In this document: positions 1 to 14,624 of the stretch, piece after piece
Layout of the letters: each line of letters starts with the position of its first letter
How positions within the stretch are numbered: the stretch's first letter is position 1
Assembly: GCA_021808195.1 (NCBI GenBank)
Contig: JAKBCE010000014.1
Location: forward strand, 1-64,000
Length of the DNA stretch: 64,000 bases
From: Pseudomonadota bacterium
GTDB lineage: Bacteria; Pseudomonadota; Gammaproteobacteria; Steroidobacterales; Steroidobacteraceae
Reading direction: 5' to 3'
Position numbers and translations under genes: made by a program
Notes under the pieces: generated by a model
What the model saw: the letters and a program-made list of their open reading frames with translations, nothing else
What the model was told of the DNA's origin: nothing
Database searches by the model: none

Positions 1-92
1 CTCCAATCACCGTCGTCACGCTCAATCCCGAGCGCGACGCAGTGATCACGGCGGCGACCGGAAACCTTCATGACTCGAAGTCCGCCGCGTGA
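1..92 (+). CDS. C-terminal tail of an unidentified protein, cut by the left window edge
   Basis: Reading from base 3, one frame gives about 29 residues (starting PITVVTLNPERDAV) and stops with TGA at 90-92. The start and nearly all of the protein lie outside the window. The composition, alternating hydrophobic and small polar residues, looks like the end of a real protein, but no family can be named from so short a piece. It could also be chance open frame. Confidence 0.35.
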   Translation, partial: PITVVTLNPERDAVITAATGNLHDSKSAA

Positions 93-693
93 ATCGGGCG
101 ACAACTACGTTGACACGCACCGGCCGGGCCCTTCGCTCGCAGTGCTCGGAAAAGTGGCTGTTGCCGCTCTGGTGCTCGTGGTGCGCGCGCTGCACGCCGA
201 TCGGCAGGCAATAGGTGAACGTCAGCGAGCGGATCCGTTCAGGTCACGGACGTGTGCCAATCGATCGGTGCGTGGCCGGTCGCGTGCCTGTGCGGAGATT
301 CCTGCAGCCGCTGCGCCGCCGGGGTCGGTCTTGTGCATCCCGACGGGCGCACTGCAAAGAGCTGCGACACGAGGCGGGTCTTATGCCAAGGGGGCGAAGC
401 GGTGTGTGCCATCCTGCGGGCGGTCAGGGTCAACGATGCTGACGGCCGAGAGGGTGTTGCGATCAACACGTCTGGAAGGGAGAGTCGTGAGTCGATGGGT
501 TGAGGTCGGCAAAGCGATCTGGCCGGGCGGTTGTCGCGATGGGGTGCGATTCTCGGGGCGCAGGCGGCCGGATGGCGGCAGGAGCGGGTCGGCCATCGCC
601 TCGACTTTGGGTGCTGATCTCGTGTCGATGCGGATGCTCGAGCGACCTGGGGCGCGTTCCTCGGCCGGGAAGGTGAGGTGCGTGCGTCGCGCT
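93..693. other. 600-bp stretch without a recognisable gene
   Basis: It lies between the partial gene at the left edge and the 3' end of gluQRS. Long open frames exist on both strands, but they run straight into the gluQRS antisense region and give Arg/Ala/Pro-rich translations without domain features, as expected of GC-rich noise. I see no tRNA-like fold, no repeat array and no convincing terminator. Confidence 0.5.
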
Positions 694-1593
694 CTATGCC
701 GGTGCGGGGGTTGGCGGACTCGGCAGCGCGATTTCGCGCAGACCGCGCAATGCGTGCGCGCGCCAGTGCTCGATCGCCCAGGCGAGTATGGTTGCCGGTG
801 CAGCACCCTGCAGCGTCTGCGGTGGGTTCTGGCCGAGCAGGGCGAGGACCTGATGAAGCTGTTCGCTGGCGTGATGCGCTTCGATGGCCGCGGCACGGTG
901 ACGCTTGGCGAGCTTCGTTCCGTCTGGCTCGGTGAGCAGCGGCAGATGGCCGTACCGGGGTGTCGGCAGACCGAGTGCGCGTTGCAGCGCGATCTGCCAG
1001 CCGGTGCTCTCGAGCAGGTCGGCCCCGCGCACCACATCGGTGATGCCCTGCAGAGCATCGTCGACCACCACGGCGAGCTGGTACGCGATGATCCCGTCGC
1101 GACGGCGGATGATCACATCCCCGAGCGTACCGGGAGCATAGTCGACTCGACCCTGGAAAGCGTCCTCGAGGCTCGCGCTGAAGCTCTCCTCGATCCGCAG
1201 GCGCGTTGCGGTCGCGCCGCCGTGGCGCGCCCCGCTGCGGCAGGTCCCCGGATAGTGCCCGAGCGAGCCGCCCTCGCTCGATAGTTCCCGCCGGGAGCAG
1301 CTGCACTCGTAGGCGAGTCCCGCCCCCTGCAGTCGCTCGAGCGCCGCCTGATAATGCTCGGTGCGCCGGCTCTGGTACTCGACGGGCCCGTCCCAGGTGA
1401 AGCCGAACGCTTCCAGCGTGCGCAGCTGCTGCGCAGCGCAGCCTTCGATGCAGCGCGGATCGAGGTCCTCGATCCGCACCAGCCAGTGCCCGCCGCGGCT
1501 GCGGGCCTCCAAAAAGCTGCCGGTTGCCGAGAGCAGCGAACCCAGATGCAGCGCCCCGCTCGGCGAGGGGGCGAAGCGCCCGACGTAGCCGAC
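694..1593 (-). CDS. gluQRS: glutamyl-Q tRNA(Asp) synthetase
   Basis: Relative of the GluRS catalytic core that attaches glutamate to queuosine in the anticodon of tRNA(Asp). Reading in from 1593, the frame gives VGYVGRFAPSPSGALHLGS, the class I HIGH-type signature of GluQ-RS. It then has the RIEDLDP motif, the C-x-C...Y-x3-C zinc site (CSC and YPGTC) and a KLAKR version of KMSKS. From 1593 the protein would be about 299 residues, close to E. coli YadB (298). The start is unresolved: no ATG, GTG, TTG or CTG lies in this frame between the upstream in-frame stop inside dksA and the signature. The first TTG (1512) lies after the signature and would delete the ATP site. The gene follows dksA as in E. 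coli, here nearly overlapping its stop, and its substrate modification links it to the nearby queF. Confidence 0.88.
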   Translation of the reverse strand, partial: VGYVGRFAPSPSGALHLGSLLSATGSFLEARSRGGHWLVRIEDLDPRCIEGCAAQQLRTLEAFGFTWDGPVEYQSRRTEHYQAALERLQGAGLAYECSCSRRELSSEGGSLGHYPGTCRSGARHGGATATRLRIEESFSASLEDAFQGRVDYAPGTLGDVIIRRRDGIIAYQLAVVVDDALQGITDVVRGADLLESTGWQIALQRALGLPTPRYGHLPLLTEPDGTKLAKRHRAAAIEAHHASEQLHQVLALLGQNPPQTLQGAAPATILAWAIEHWRAHALRGLREIALPSPPTPAPA

Positions 1594-1600
1594 GGTCCGG

Positions 1601-2344
1601 CTAGCGGTAGCGGTCGTCTCGGTCGCCGTATTGCTTCTCGCGCCGCTCGCGCCGTTCCTGCGCCTCGATGCTGAGGGTGGCGACGGGGCGTGCCTCGAGC
1701 CGCTTGATACCGATCTCCTCTCCCGTTTCGAGGCAGTACCCGTAGGTGCCGTCCTCGATGCGCTTCAGTGCCTCGTCGATCTTGCGGATCAGTTTGCGCT
1801 CCCGATCCCGGGTGCGCAGCTCCAGGCTGAACTCCTCCTCCTGGGTGGCCCGGTCGGAGGGGTCGGGGAAGTTCGCCGCCTCGTCCTTCATGTGCGAGAC
1901 CGTACGGTCGACCTCTTCCATCAGGTCGCGCTTCCAGCTGTTCAAAATGTTGCGGAAGTGCTCGAGCTGCTCCTTGCTCATGTACTGTTCGCCGCGCTTG
2001 GGGATGTACGGCTGAACGTTGCGCGGTCCGGCGAGCAGGCTGCCGGGCTCGATGCTCTCGGACTCCTCGGAGTCCGCCCCGAGCAGCACCGATGGGGTGT
2101 GCGACCGCTCGAGCAGCTCGATATCTTGAGCGCCGGCGTGCAGCGTCTCGTGTGCCCCTTCGGGTTCGCCCGCGACCGCCCCGTGGGCGTGCGAGGATTT
2201 GGCCGGCGCGCTCTTATGCGCAGCCGGACGCTCGGCCTTGCGCGTCGCCGGGCGCTTGACGCTCACCGGCTTCTTTGCGGCGGGTTTCGCCGGCGCGGCC
2301 TTCTTACCCTTCGCGGATTTTGGCGCGGGTTTCTTGGCCGACAT
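1601..2344 (-). CDS. dksA: RNA polymerase-binding transcription factor DksA, single-cysteine type with long basic N-terminus
   Basis: DksA enters the RNA polymerase secondary channel and, with ppGpp, retunes rRNA and amino-acid promoters. The C-terminal half carries the coiled coil with an acidic tip (FPDPSDRATQEEEF) and the globular end YGYCLETGEEIGIKRLEARP. Of the four zinc-finger cysteines of E. coli DksA only the first remains; the others are Thr, Ser and Ala. Single-cysteine DksA proteins are known elsewhere in proteobacteria and can be active without zinc. The first 80 or so residues are a low-complexity Lys/Ala/Pro tail, making 247 residues against 151 in E. coli. ATG at 2344 is chosen because AGGAG sits 6 bases upstream; a GTG one codon earlier is also possible. 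Confidence 0.93.
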   Translation of the reverse strand: MSAKKPAPKSAKGKKAAPAKPAAKKPVSVKRPATRKAERPAAHKSAPAKSSHAHGAVAGEPEGAHETLHAGAQDIELLERSHTPSVLLGADSEESESIEPGSLLAGPRNVQPYIPKRGEQYMSKEQLEHFRNILNSWKRDLMEEVDRTVSHMKDEAANFPDPSDRATQEEEFSLELRTRDRERKLIRKIDEALKRIEDGTYGYCLETGEEIGIKRLEARPVATLSIEAQERRERREKQYGDRDDRYR

Positions 2345-2444
2345 CACTCGCTCCTAGGGATAAGGCTTTTGCGGGACGCGGGATTATACCGGCGCCCTAC
2401 GGCCTGTACAGCGTTCCGTTGCGAGCAGGGCTCCGAGGGGGGAA

Positions 2445-2840
2445 TCAGGGCAGCACGACCGGCGGCGGGGGCTGCCAGGCGCTCTGGCGCCGCTCGACGA
2501 TCACCCGGGTATGGATGCCCCCGCGCACCTTGAAGCGTGCCTCGAGGCGTAGAAACCGTGGATCGAGCTCCCCGGTGAGGTACTCGGCGATCTCATTGGT
2601 GACCGCTTCGTGGAACACGCCGCGATCGCGGAATGACCAGATGTACAGCTTCAGCGATTTCAGCTCCACGCAGCGCTGATCCGGCACGTAGGTGAGCTCG
2701 AGTGTGGCGAAGTCCGGCTGACCGGTGCGCGGGCACAGGCAGGTGAACTCCGGGATCCGCATGCGGATCGTATAGTCCGCCAGGGGGCTCGGATTGGGAA
2801 ACGTTTCGATCTGCTGCGCAGGCTGTGAGGGCATAAGCAT
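2445..2840 (-). CDS. queF: NADPH-dependent 7-cyano-7-deazaguanine reductase, short type
   Basis: Reduces preQ0 to preQ1 in queuosine biosynthesis, a cytosolic two-step NADPH reduction through a thioimide with an active-site cysteine. The 131-residue protein is the short unimodular (B. subtilis-like) form rather than the 280-residue E. coli form. It shows [13 protein letters not shown], with the catalytic Cys and the Asp of QPDF, and the family hallmark [16 protein letters not shown], the NADPH/substrate motif. ATG at 2840 and ATG at 2834 are both possible. It heads the leftward group queF-dksA-gluQRS; GluQ-RS acts on the queuosine base this pathway supplies, so the grouping makes functional sense. 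Confidence 0.92.
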   Translation of the reverse strand: MLMPSQPAQQIETFPNPSPLADYTIRMRIPEFTCLCPRTGQPDFATLELTYVPDQRCVELKSLKLYIWSFRDRGVFHEAVTNEIAEYLTGELDPRFLRLEARFKVRGGIHTRVIVERRQSAWQPPPPVVLP

Positions 2841-2902
2841 TTACTCTACACTAGCGCGCCTCGCTACGGCGGCTATTCAGAAGAGAACGGAAGATCAAGT
2901 AG

Positions 2903-9386
<6,484 letters not shown>

Positions 9387-9388
9387 GT

Positions 9389-9427
9389 CCGTGTCTGTGC
9401 AGCGGCCGGGCCGCTGCACAGACACGG
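9389..9427. terminator. perfect 19-bp inverted repeat, probable bidirectional terminator
   Basis: Arm 9389-9407 (CCGTGTCTGTGCAGCGGCC) is the exact reverse complement of 9409-9427, with one central base. It fills the 48-bp gap between the convergent stops of ligA and the parvulin gene. There is no strong T run on either side, so it may stop transcription in a Rho-assisted way or simply protect both 3' ends. Confidence 0.7.
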
Positions 9428-9434
9428 CGTGCAC

Positions 9435-10376
9435 TCAGTTGCCCGCAGGCGGTGTACCGGCGGCTGCCGGGGCGGCGGCCGGAGCGGCGGCCGGAGCACC
9501 CGGGATCGGCGGCATGCCGGGCTTGGCCGTCTTCGAGAGCTCCCCGGTCACCGGGTCGAGATAGCTCTGAACCTTCGCCTGCTTCACCAGCGAGGTCGTG
9601 TAGGCACGGAACTTGTTGTTCTCGACAGCCTGCATCAGGCGCGGCTTGACCTGCGCGAAGCTCGGCGCCTGCATCGGGCGCGTGCCGAGCAGCTCGATCA
9701 CATGCCAGCCGAAGCGGGTGTGCACCGGCGTTTCGGTGATCTGACCGACCTTGAGCTTGGCCAGCGCTGCGGAGAACGACGGCACCATATTGCTCAACGG
9801 GAACCAGCCGAGGTCCCCGCCATTGGCCTTCGACGGATCGATCGAGTCCGCTTTGGCGAGCGCGGCGAAGTTGCGATTGTGATCCCGGTTGAGCGCCTGG
9901 ATGATCTGCTTCGCCTGCGCCTCGCTCTTCACCAGGATGTGCCGCGCGTGGTACTCGAGCTTGGGGAATTTGGCGAGCTGCTGGTCGTAGATCTGCTGCA
10001 GTTCCGCATCGGTCGGCTGGGCACCGGCGAGGTACTTGTCCGAGAGCGCCTGCTCGAGCACGTTGAGGCGGGTCAGCTTGAGCATCGCCTGGGTGTGCGG
10101 CTGCTGGTCGAGGCCCTGTTTGACCGCCGCCTGGGCCACCGCTTCGGCACGGATCAGCCCATCGAGCACCATGGCGCGTTGCTGCGCGGTGAGCTCACTC
10201 GGGGTGCGTCCGCCGGAGATCATCTTGATGTAGGAATCGTAGAACTGCTGCGTGATCGGCACGCCATTGACGGTCGCGACCGCGGCCGAGGCGCCGCTGC
10301 TCGCGGTTGGCTTGCTGTGACAGGCGGCGAGGCCGAGCCCGGCCAGGGCAATGCAGAGGATCCTGAGATGCTTCAT
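9435..10376 (-). CDS. parvulin-type peptidyl-prolyl isomerase lipoprotein
   Basis: Probable periplasmic, membrane-tethered folding factor related to SurA and PrsA. The N-terminus is a lipoprotein signal (hydrophobic run ending LGLAAC, Cys near residue 19). An N-terminal chaperone-like helical region follows (ATVNGVPITQQFYDSYI ... EQALSDKYL). The PpiC/parvulin domain runs from about residue 140 to 235 (HARHILVKSE, GGDLGWFP, FGWHVIELL). The last 25 residues are a Pro/Ala repeat tail. It is downstream of bolA with a gap of about 55 bases, so they may be co-transcribed. Which client proteins it serves cannot be told; the EpsD/PrsA-like group is an alternative label. Confidence 0.85.
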   Translation of the reverse strand: MKHLRILCIALAGLGLAACHSKPTASSGASAAVATVNGVPITQQFYDSYIKMISGGRTPSELTAQQRAMVLDGLIRAEAVAQAAVKQGLDQQPHTQAMLKLTRLNVLEQALSDKYLAGAQPTDAELQQIYDQQLAKFPKLEYHARHILVKSEAQAKQIIQALNRDHNRNFAALAKADSIDPSKANGGDLGWFPLSNMVPSFSAALAKLKVGQITETPVHTRFGWHVIELLGTRPMQAPSFAQVKPRLMQAVENNKFRAYTTSLVKQAKVQSYLDPVTGELSKTAKPGMPPIPGAPAAAPAAAPAAAGTPPAGN

Positions 10377-10431
10377 GAGGTTCTCGTGGGGTGGTTGAAG
10401 GCGAGGGGCCTGAGCGCGGACACCGGCCGGC

Positions 10432-10725
10432 TCAGGTCGCGGGGCGATCCGGGCCCGCGGGTGTTCGCGCGCTGATGTTCAACGCGTGAATGCCACGGGC
10501 CATCAGCGGCTCGAGGGCCTGGTAGACCATGCGGTGCCGCTCGAGCGGCGTACGGCCGGCGAAGGCCGCCGACACCACGGCCACTCGGTAGTGTCCCCCC
10601 GAGCGTGCGCCGGCATGGCCGGCGTGCCGCGCACTGTCGTCCTCGATGTCGATCGACGTCGGCGCGAGCGCGCGCTCGAGCGCGGCACGGATGTCGCTGA
10701 GTGTGGCTTTGGGGGTCGCATTCAT
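10432..10725 (-). CDS. BolA family protein
   Basis: Small (97-residue) alpha/beta protein of the BolA/IbaG family; such proteins bind [2Fe-2S] clusters with monothiol glutaredoxins and some act as DNA-binding regulators. The start ATG at 10725 gives MNATPKATLSDIRAALERA. The diagnostic C-terminal half is present: SGGHYRVAVVSAAFAGRTPLERHRMVY, then LMARGIHALNISART. The SGGHY and R-H-R-x-V-Y elements are hallmarks of the fold. It precedes the lipoprotein isomerase gene and diverges from the YciO-type gene. Whether it is BolA proper or an IbaG-like paralogue is not decidable here. Confidence 0.88.
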   Translation of the reverse strand: MNATPKATLSDIRAALERALAPTSIDIEDDSARHAGHAGARSGGHYRVAVVSAAFAGRTPLERHRMVYQALEPLMARGIHALNISARTPAGPDRPAT

Positions 10726-10836
10726 CCGCAGGGGTGGTCGCAGGTTGGCTTGTACTGTGCGTATCATAACGCACTCGACCGCCGTTGCTCCGCTCAGGAG
10801 CGTTTTGCAGGCTGGCAGGTCAGGAGACGGGAGCGG

Positions 10837-11490
10837 GTGAGTCAGTATCTCGAGCTGCATCCGGTGACGCCGCAGGCGCGCCTGATCCGCATGGCCGCAG
10901 AGATCGTGCGGGCCGGCGGGATCATCGCCTATCCGACCGATTCGTGCTACGCGCTCGGCTGGCATATCGGGGACGTCAAGGCGATCGAGCGGGTCCGGCG
11001 CATTCGCCGGGCCGACCGCAACCACCACTTCACGCTGGTGTGCGCGGACCTCGCTCAGGTCGGGCGCTTTGCGCGCCTGGAGACCTGGCAGTTCCGCATG
11101 CTGCGCACCTGTCTGCCCGGGCCGTACACCTTCCTTGTCCCGGCGACCCGCGAAACGCCGCGGCGGTTGCAGAACCCGCGCAAGCGCACCATCGGCATCC
11201 GCATCCCGGACCACCCGGTGCCGCGGCTGCTGATGAAGGAGCTCGGCGAGCCGCTGATGAGCAGCACGCTGCTGCTGCCGGATGATCCACTGCCGCTGAC
11301 CTCGGGTGAGCAGATCCAGCAGCGCCTCGAGCACGAGATCGAGGCGGTTCTCGACGGCGGGGATTGCGGGATTGAGCCGACCACGGTGGTGGATCTGTCG
11401 GTGAGTCCCCCCTCGGTCGTGCGGGTCGGTCGGGGCCCGCTGGCGGCGGTCCTCGGGGGTGCGCCGGGACACGGTATACTGGACGTTTAA
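10837..11490 (+). CDS. Sua5/YciO/YrdC-family protein (YciO-type)
   Basis: Member of the L-threonylcarbamoyladenylate synthase fold, which in TsaC/Sua5 makes the precursor of t6A in tRNAs. The 217 residues include the nucleotide-binding IIAYPTDSCYALG, KxR-type signature stretches (RIRRADRNHHFTLVCADL), LPGPYTFLVPAT and TIGIRIPDHPV. The pattern matches E. coli YciO more than TsaC, and YciO itself has uncertain activity, so I do not claim t6A synthesis. GTG at 10837 is preferred because AGGAG lies ten bases upstream and an earlier in-frame start would overlap bolA antisense. It is followed after 19 bases by trpS. Confidence 0.87.
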   Translation: MSQYLELHPVTPQARLIRMAAEIVRAGGIIAYPTDSCYALGWHIGDVKAIERVRRIRRADRNHHFTLVCADLAQVGRFARLETWQFRMLRTCLPGPYTFLVPATRETPRRLQNPRKRTIGIRIPDHPVPRLLMKELGEPLMSSTLLLPDDPLPLTSGEQIQQRLEHEIEAVLDGGDCGIEPTTVVDLSVSPPSVVRVGRGPLAAVLGGAPGHGILDV

Positions 11491-11509
11491 AGAAGCGAGA
11501 CGAGGTCCG

Positions 11510-12724
11510 ATGAGCACTGCGAATCCCGGCGGGCGGGTATTGTCCGGCATGCGCCCGACCGGCCGCTTGCACCTGGGCAACTACCATGGGGCGCTGCGCA
11601 ACTGGGTGCGCTTGCAGTACGAGTACGAGTGCTACTTTTTCGTCGCCGACTGGCACATGCTCACCACCGGCTATGCCGACACGGCGCAGCTGCCGGAATT
11701 CGTCCACGAAGTACTGATCGACTGGCTGGCCGCCGGGCTGAACCCCGGGGTGGCCACGCTGTTCATCCAGTCCCACGTGCCGGAGCACGCCGAGCTGCAT
11801 CTGCTGCTCTCGATGATCACCCCGCTCGGCTGGCTCGAACGGGTGCCGACCTACAAGGATCAGCAGGAGCAGCTGAAGGATCGGGATCTCGCCACGTATG
11901 GATTTCTGGGCTACCCGCTGCTGCAGAGCGCGGACATCCTCGTCTACCGTGCCCAACACGTGCCGGTCGGGGAGGACCAGGTCGCGCACGTCGAGCTGAC
12001 CCGCGAGACCGCGCGGCGCTTCAACCATCTGTATGGACGTGAGCCGGACTTCGAGGAGAAGGTCGAGCGGGCGATCAAGGCCCTCGGCGGCCGTAACACC
12101 ACGCTGTACCGCCAGCTGCGCCGTAAGTTTCAGGAGACCGGCGATCACGAGGCGCTTGAGCGGGCCCGGGCGCTCGTGAGCGGGGTCAGCCGTCTGACGG
12201 TGGCCGACCGCGACCGGCTGCTCGGGTTTCTCGAGGGCACCGGGGTCAGTATCCTGCCCGAGCCCCAGGCGCTGCTCACCGAGACGCCGAAGGTGCCGGG
12301 ACTCGACGGACGCAAGATGTCGAAGTCCTTCGGCAATACCATCGAGCTGCGCGAGGATCCGGACTCGGTCACGCGCAAGCTGCGCGCGATGAAGACCGAC
12401 CCAGCGCGCGCGCGGCGTAGCGATCCGGGCGAACCGGAGCGCTGCCCGGTCTGGGATCTGCACAAGATTTATTCCGCGGATGACACGCGCAAATGGGCGG
12501 CCGAGGGGTGTCGCTCGGCCGGCATCGGTTGCCTCGAGTGCAAGCAGCCGGTCATCGAGAAGATTGTCGAGGAAGTGACCGGCATGCGCCGGCGGGCGCA
12601 GGAGTACACGGACAATCCCGAGCTGCTGCGCGACATCGTCGCCGAAGGTGCGGAAAAGGCGCGCGATGCGGCCCGCGAGACGCTCGAGGAAGTGCGCCGC
12701 GCGATGCATTTGCGCAGCGACTGA
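11510..12724 (+). CDS. trpS: tryptophanyl-tRNA synthetase, long form with internal insertion
   Basis: Class I synthetase charging tRNA(Trp). HLGN at residues 21-24 is the HIGH motif and KMSKS follows GLDGRK in the second half. The protein has 404 residues against 334 in E. coli. The extra length is an insertion of about 65 residues (about 185-250) between the catalytic fold and KMSKS, rich in charged helices. Similar long TrpRS forms occur in Xanthomonas relatives. ATG at 11510 follows a purine-rich GAGACGAGG and lies 19 bases after the previous stop. scpA begins eight bases after its stop, so trpS-scpA-scpB probably form one transcript. Confidence 0.95.
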   Translation: MSTANPGGRVLSGMRPTGRLHLGNYHGALRNWVRLQYEYECYFFVADWHMLTTGYADTAQLPEFVHEVLIDWLAAGLNPGVATLFIQSHVPEHAELHLLLSMITPLGWLERVPTYKDQQEQLKDRDLATYGFLGYPLLQSADILVYRAQHVPVGEDQVAHVELTRETARRFNHLYGREPDFEEKVERAIKALGGRNTTLYRQLRRKFQETGDHEALERARALVSGVSRLTVADRDRLLGFLEGTGVSILPEPQALLTETPKVPGLDGRKMSKSFGNTIELREDPDSVTRKLRAMKTDPARARRSDPGEPERCPVWDLHKIYSADDTRKWAAEGCRSAGIGCLECKQPVIEKIVEEVTGMRRRAQEYTDNPELLRDIVAEGAEKARDAARETLEEVRRAMHLRSD

Positions 12725-12732
12725 CGCGGCCG

Positions 12733-13710
12733 ATGAGCGAATCGAACCCTGAATTGACGGTCGTCGCGAGCGAGCCACCGACCGAGAGTGCGCGTCCGGC
12801 CTCCCCCGAGCAGGTCGAGATGCCGTTCGCGGTGGTCAACGGCGAGCCGGTGACGGTGCTGCCGCGGGACCTGTACATCCCGCCGCAGGCGCTCGAGGTG
12901 TTCCTGGAGGCGTTCGAGGGGCCGCTCGATCTGCTCTTGTACCTCATTCGCCGCCAGAACCTGGACATCCTGGACATCCCGCTCGCGGAGATCACCCGCC
13001 AGTACATGCGCTACATCGAGCTGATGCAGGACTTGCAGCTCGAGCTCGCCGGGGAGTATCTGGTCATGGCCGCGACACTGGCCGAGATCAAATCGCGCAT
13101 GCTGCTGCCGCGGCCGAAGAGCGCTGAGCAGGCCGAAGAGGATCCGCGCGCGGAACTGGTGCGCCGCCTGCAGGAGTACGAGCGCTTCAAGCGCGCGGCC
13201 GAGAGCATCGATGAGCTGCCGCGCCTCGAGCGTGACCATTTCACCGCGGCGGCGGAGCTGAAGGACCGTCAGGTCGTGCGCACGCTGCCGCAGGTGACGC
13301 TGAAGGAGATGTTGCTGGCGTTCCAGGAGGTCGTGGTGCGCTCGGAGATGTTCGCGCATCATCACATCCGCCGCGAGCCGTTGTCGGTGCGCGAGCGCAT
13401 GGGCAACATCCTTGCTTCGCTCGCGGCCGACGGCTTCGTCGAGTTCGTACGCCTGTTCAAAGCTGAGGAGGGCCGCATGGGGGTGACCGTCACCTTCATG
13501 GCGATCCTCGAATTGGTTCGCGAGGGACTGATCGACATCGTACAGCCCGAGCCCTACGCGCCCCTGCACGTGCGCGCGGGCAAGCCCACCCCGCAGCTGC
13601 GGGTGGTGGGCGGACAGGACCTGCAAGCCACGGGTGAACCGAGTGCGGTCGCGTCGGGGCAGACCGATGCGCTGCAAGCGCCCGAGACCGAAGAGAATGC
13701 TGATGATTGA
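12733..13710 (+). CDS. scpA: segregation and condensation protein A
   Basis: Kleisin that bridges the SMC heads and binds ScpB dimers in bacterial condensin. The 325-residue protein has a variable first 55 residues, then the ScpA core starting VFLEAFEGPLDLLLYLIRRQNLDILDIPLAEITRQY. The central ATLAEIKSRMLLP helix follows, and the C-terminal winged-helix (VTVTFMAILELVREGLIDIVQ) is the part that contacts the SMC head. The final 50 residues are an acidic, low-complexity tail. It overlaps scpB by 14 bases and shares its complex with smc of this window. Confidence 0.96.
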   Translation: MSESNPELTVVASEPPTESARPASPEQVEMPFAVVNGEPVTVLPRDLYIPPQALEVFLEAFEGPLDLLLYLIRRQNLDILDIPLAEITRQYMRYIELMQDLQLELAGEYLVMAATLAEIKSRMLLPRPKSAEQAEEDPRAELVRRLQEYERFKRAAESIDELPRLERDHFTAAAELKDRQVVRTLPQVTLKEMLLAFQEVVVRSEMFAHHHIRREPLSVRERMGNILASLAADGFVEFVRLFKAEEGRMGVTVTFMAILELVREGLIDIVQPEPYAPLHVRAGKPTPQLRVVGGQDLQATGEPSAVASGQTDALQAPETEENADD

Positions 13711-14620
13711 ATCGTATCTGCGCAACGTAATCGAAGCGGCGCTGCTCGCGGCCGGACGGCCGCTCACCCTCGCCGAACTCGGCCAGCTGTTCGATGAGCC
13801 CGCGCGTCCCGATGAGGCGGCGCTCGGCGCGGCGCTCGAGCAGCTCGGGGTCGAGTACGCCGAGCGGGGCATCGAGCTGAAGCAGACCGCCTCGGGATGG
13901 CGGGTGCAGGTGCGGCGCGAATTTTCCGCCGAGGTCTCGCGGCTCTGGCCGGAGCGGCCGGCGCGCTACTCACGTGCACTGCTCGAGACGCTCGCGCTGA
14001 TCGCTTACCGCCAGCCGATCACCCGTGGGGAGATCGAGGACGTGCGCGGCGTGGCGGTCAATCCCAACATCGTCAAAACCCTGCTCGAGCGCAACTGGGT
14101 GCGAGTGGTCGGTCAGCGCGATGTGCCCGGACGCCCGGAGCTGCTTGGCACGACGCGCGAGTTTCTGGATTACTTCGGACTGAAGAGTCTCGATGAGCTG
14201 CCACCGCTCTCGGAGCTGAAGGCCTTGAGCGAGATGAACCTGCAGCTCGACCTGCCGGCCAGTGCGGCCGCGCCCGCCGACACCGAGCAGGCCGCGCTGA
14301 CAGCAGAGGAGGGGCTGGCGGCAGCCTCGCCACCGCAGCTCGCCGAGCAGACCGAGACGGCGCCGATGAGCGAACCGGCGCAGTCGGCAGAGCAGGCGCA
14401 GTCGGACCCAGTGGGGATGGCGGCGGCGCCTGCGACGATCGAGGACGAGGACGGTGACGGCGCGGCGCTGTCCGGCGCGCCCGCCGAAGACCCCGGCGAG
14501 GGTGAGCCTCAGGCGCTGAGCGAGCCGCTGAGCGAGACGGACCGCGAGCCCGAGTCGGACGAGGATGAATCCGCACCGGCCCGGCAGATGTTCGCCACCG
14601 CAGATGGCGAGGGCGGCTGA
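13697..14620 (+). CDS. scpB: segregation and condensation protein B with long acidic tail
   Basis: Winged-helix dimer that binds ScpA and completes the SMC complex. The family core is residues 1-175: YLRNVIEAALLAAGRPLTLAELGQLF, then YSRALLETLALIAYRQPITRGEIEDVRGVAVN and LLGTTREFLDYFGLKSLDELPPL. From about 185 to 307 the protein is a Glu/Ala/Pro/Ser-rich tail with no fold expected, longer than in model ScpB. ATG at 13697 and ATG at 13703 are both available inside the end of scpA; the overlap itself suggests coupled translation. Four bases separate its stop from the RluB-like start. Confidence 0.95.
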   Translation: MLMIESYLRNVIEAALLAAGRPLTLAELGQLFDEPARPDEAALGAALEQLGVEYAERGIELKQTASGWRVQVRREFSAEVSRLWPERPARYSRALLETLALIAYRQPITRGEIEDVRGVAVNPNIVKTLLERNWVRVVGQRDVPGRPELLGTTREFLDYFGLKSLDELPPLSELKALSEMNLQLDLPASAAAPADTEQAALTAEEGLAAASPPQLAEQTETAPMSEPAQSAEQAQSDPVGMAAAPATIEDEDGDGAALSGAPAEDPGEGEPQALSEPLSETDREPESDEDESAPARQMFATADGEGG

Positions 14621-14624
14621 GCCC

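Noticed and set aside
70..1284. A 404-codon open frame on the plus strand at the left edge
   Set aside because: It lies opposite gluQRS, its translation is Arg/Ala/Gly-rich without domain features, and GC-rich coding DNA often leaves open antisense frames.
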